From positions 1-33,258 of the forward strand of contig CAJFIN010000011.1 in assembly GCA_904381335.1 (NCBI GenBank): DNA of 33,258 nt, written 5' to 3'. Below, piece by piece: positions 31,978 to 33,258 of the stretch; the stretch's first letter is position 1, and each line of letters starts with the position of its first letter. The DNA is from Candidatus Neoanaerotignum galli (GTDB taxonomy: Bacteria > Bacillota > Clostridia > Lachnospirales > Anaerotignaceae). The translations under genes were made by a program, and so were the position numbers. The notes under the pieces were generated by a model that saw only the letters and a program-made list of their open reading frames with translations, had not been told where the DNA came from and did no database searches.

Positions 31978-33258
31978 TTAACTTAGATCGCTTAGATCGA
32001 TATACTGGCGGCCATAGCGTTCGATATGTTCTTTGCGGCCTTTGAGGTTGTCCCCCAAAAGCAACTCGAATTTTTCACGAGTGGCGCGTTCATCTTCGGG
32101 CAGCACCTGGATCAGCCGGCGAGTAGCGGGGTTCATGGTTGTTTCCCACATCATTTCCGGCTGGTTTTCGCCTAACCCTTTGGAGCGCTGGATGGTATAT
32201 TTTCCTTTTACTTTTGAAAGGATGGCTGTTTTTTCTGCTTCAGAATAGGCAAAAAAGGTATCCTTACCTGCAGTGATTTCATATAAAGGGCTTTCCGCAA
32301 TAAATACTTTCTTTTCTTTGATGAGAGTTGGGGTAAGCCGATAGAGCATGGTCAAAATGAGAGTGCGGATTTGATAGCCATCCACGTCTGCATCGGTGCA
32401 AATGATGATTTTGCTCCATTTAAGCTGTTGAAGGTCGAAGGCGTTAAAATTGGTATGCTTTGTTTTTAACTCTACGCCGCATCCCAATACCCGCAGCAAA
32501 TCTGTGATGATATCATTTTTAAAGATTTTGTCATAATCTGCTTTTAAACAGTTTAAAATTTTGCCACGAACAGGAATAATGGCCTGAAACTCGGCATCTC
32601 GGCCCAATTTACATGCCCCCAAAGCAGAGTCGCCTTCCACAATATATATTTCTCGGCGATTGACGTCCTTGGTGCGGCAGTCCACAAATTTTTCCACCCG
32701 ATTTGTCATATCCAGATTGCCGGTCAGTTTTTTGCGAATGGCGGTACGGGTTTTTTCTGCTGTTTCCCGGCTGCGTTTATTGGCGAGAATTTGAGATGCC
32801 ACCTTTTCCGCTTCAATACTGTTTTCAATCAGATAAATTTCCAGCTGACTTTTTAAATAATCCGTCATGGCTTCCTGTATAAACTTGTTGGTGATGGATT
32901 TTTTGGTCTGGTTTTCGTAGCTGGTGACGGTGGAAAAGGAGCTGATGACTAGCACCAGACTATCCTCCACATCATTAAAAGAAATCTTTTTTTCGTCCTT
33001 TTTATATAGGTTATTTTGTTTTAAATATCGGTCAAAAGCGAACACAAAGGCGCTGCGTACTGCTTTATCAGGCGCGCCGCCGTGTTCCAGAAAACTGGAA
33101 TTATGGTAGTATTCAATGAGGTTGACTTCGTTATTAAAAGCAAAGGCCACCTGAAATTTTAATCGATACTCTTCTTTGTCCTCACGGTCCCGGCCAGTAG
33201 CCTGGGTTTGCCAGTAGGTGACACCGGTCAGAGGGTTGCCGGTGGCATTTAACTCTTC
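31978..33258 (-). CDS. parE: Type IIA DNA topoisomerase, B subunit (ParE-like), 5' end outside window
   Basis: This is the C-terminal ~426 residues of the ATPase/TOPRIM subunit of the same topoisomerase; the frame stays open to the window edge, so the GHKL ATPase domain lies beyond it. Visible are the end of the transducer domain (NEVNLIEYYHNSSFLEHGG), the TOPRIM glutamate in YIVEGDSALGACKLGRDA, the metal-binding DADVDGYQIRTLIL and the C-terminal KGLGENQPEMMWETTMNP. In most GyrB/ParE proteins the first TOPRIM motif reads EGDSAGGSAKQGRD; here it is EGDSALGACKLGRD, marking a divergent branch. The metal-binding acids are retained, so activity is expected. Confidence 0.88.
   Translation of the reverse strand, partial: EELNATGNPLTGVTYWQTQATGRDREDKEEYRLKFQVAFAFNNEVNLIEYYHNSSFLEHGGAPDKAVRSAFVFAFDRYLKQNNLYKKDEKKISFNDVEDSLVLVISSFSTVTSYENQTKKSITNKFIQEAMTDYLKSQLEIYLIENSIEAEKVASQILANKRSRETAEKTRTAIRKKLTGNLDMTNRVEKFVDCRTKDVNRREIYIVEGDSALGACKLGRDAEFQAIIPVRGKILNCLKADYDKIFKNDIITDLLRVLGCGVELKTKHTNFNAFDLQQLKWSKIIICTDADVDGYQIRTLILTMLYRLTPTLIKEKKVFIAESPLYEITAGKDTFFAYSEAEKTAILSKVKGKYTIQRSKGLGENQPEMMWETTMNPATRRLIQVLPEDERATREKFELLLGDNLKGRKEHIERYGRQYIDLSDLS

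Overview
The window looks like a chromosomal segment of an anaerobic Bacillota, most likely of class Clostridia. The evidence is the gene order asp23-nusB-xseA-xseB-ispA-dxs-tlyA-nadK-argR-recN, strong AGGAGG-type ribosome binding sites, SigA-like promoters, a CdaR-like gene beside ftsEX, a DUF4317 protein and a monomeric [FeFe]-hydrogenase-like protein. I see no rRNA, tRNA, CRISPR array, transposase, integrase or phage gene, so this is mainly core chromosome.

Layout. (1) 1-3914, + strand: the 3' part of a CdaR/PucR-type regulator, then ftsE, ftsX and a coiled-coil M23 peptidase (cell division and wall hydrolysis), closed by a terminator. (2) 3915-4548: no convincing gene; it holds the terminator of the next, leftward gene. 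(3) 4549-6646: a divergent pair, an Lrp/AsnC regulator (-) and a MATE efflux pump (+), with back-to-back promoters and two dyads between them. (4) 6748-9081: a DUF4317 protein (-) diverging from metA (+), whose residues predict an acetyl-CoA-dependent enzyme. (5) 9104-11870: an ABC uptake operon (lipoprotein, permease, ATPase) with a structured leader and an internal terminator-like hairpin. (6) 11916-14702: an ABC-F ATPase of the Uup/YfmR type translationally coupled to a homocysteine S-methyltransferase. (7) 14725-24719: a long housekeeping run covering Asp23/Gls24 protein, NusB, exonuclease VII, isoprenoid precursor enzymes (IspA, Dxs), a DUF212 membrane protein, TlyA, NAD kinase, ArgR, RecN and an Rrf2-type regulator. 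Many of these genes overlap, which suggests one or a few long transcripts. (8) 24720-26928: a gene-free, structure-rich stretch, then the [FeFe]-hydrogenase-like gene with its own promoter and folded leader. (9) 26929-28938: a second gene-poor stretch, then a secreted SH3b/NlpC-P60 cell-wall hydrolase with a consensus promoter. (10) 28995-33258, - strand: a type IIA topoisomerase pair (B subunit cut by the window edge, then A subunit) followed by a nitroreductase-family protein.

The genes form several functional groups: wall remodelling (FtsEX with M23, NlpC/P60), methionine supply (MetA, MmuM), isoprenoid precursors (Dxs, IspA), DNA topology and repair (topoisomerase pair, RecN, exonuclease VII) and redox metabolism (hydrogenase, cysteine-bearing Rrf2 regulator). 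The least explained parts are non-coding: the 24.7-25.4 kb interval, the leader of the ABC operon, and the dyads at the lrp/MATE, metA and NlpC/P60 promoters. I did not find a clearly new protein-based system. The strongest candidates for something undescribed are these RNA and operator elements.
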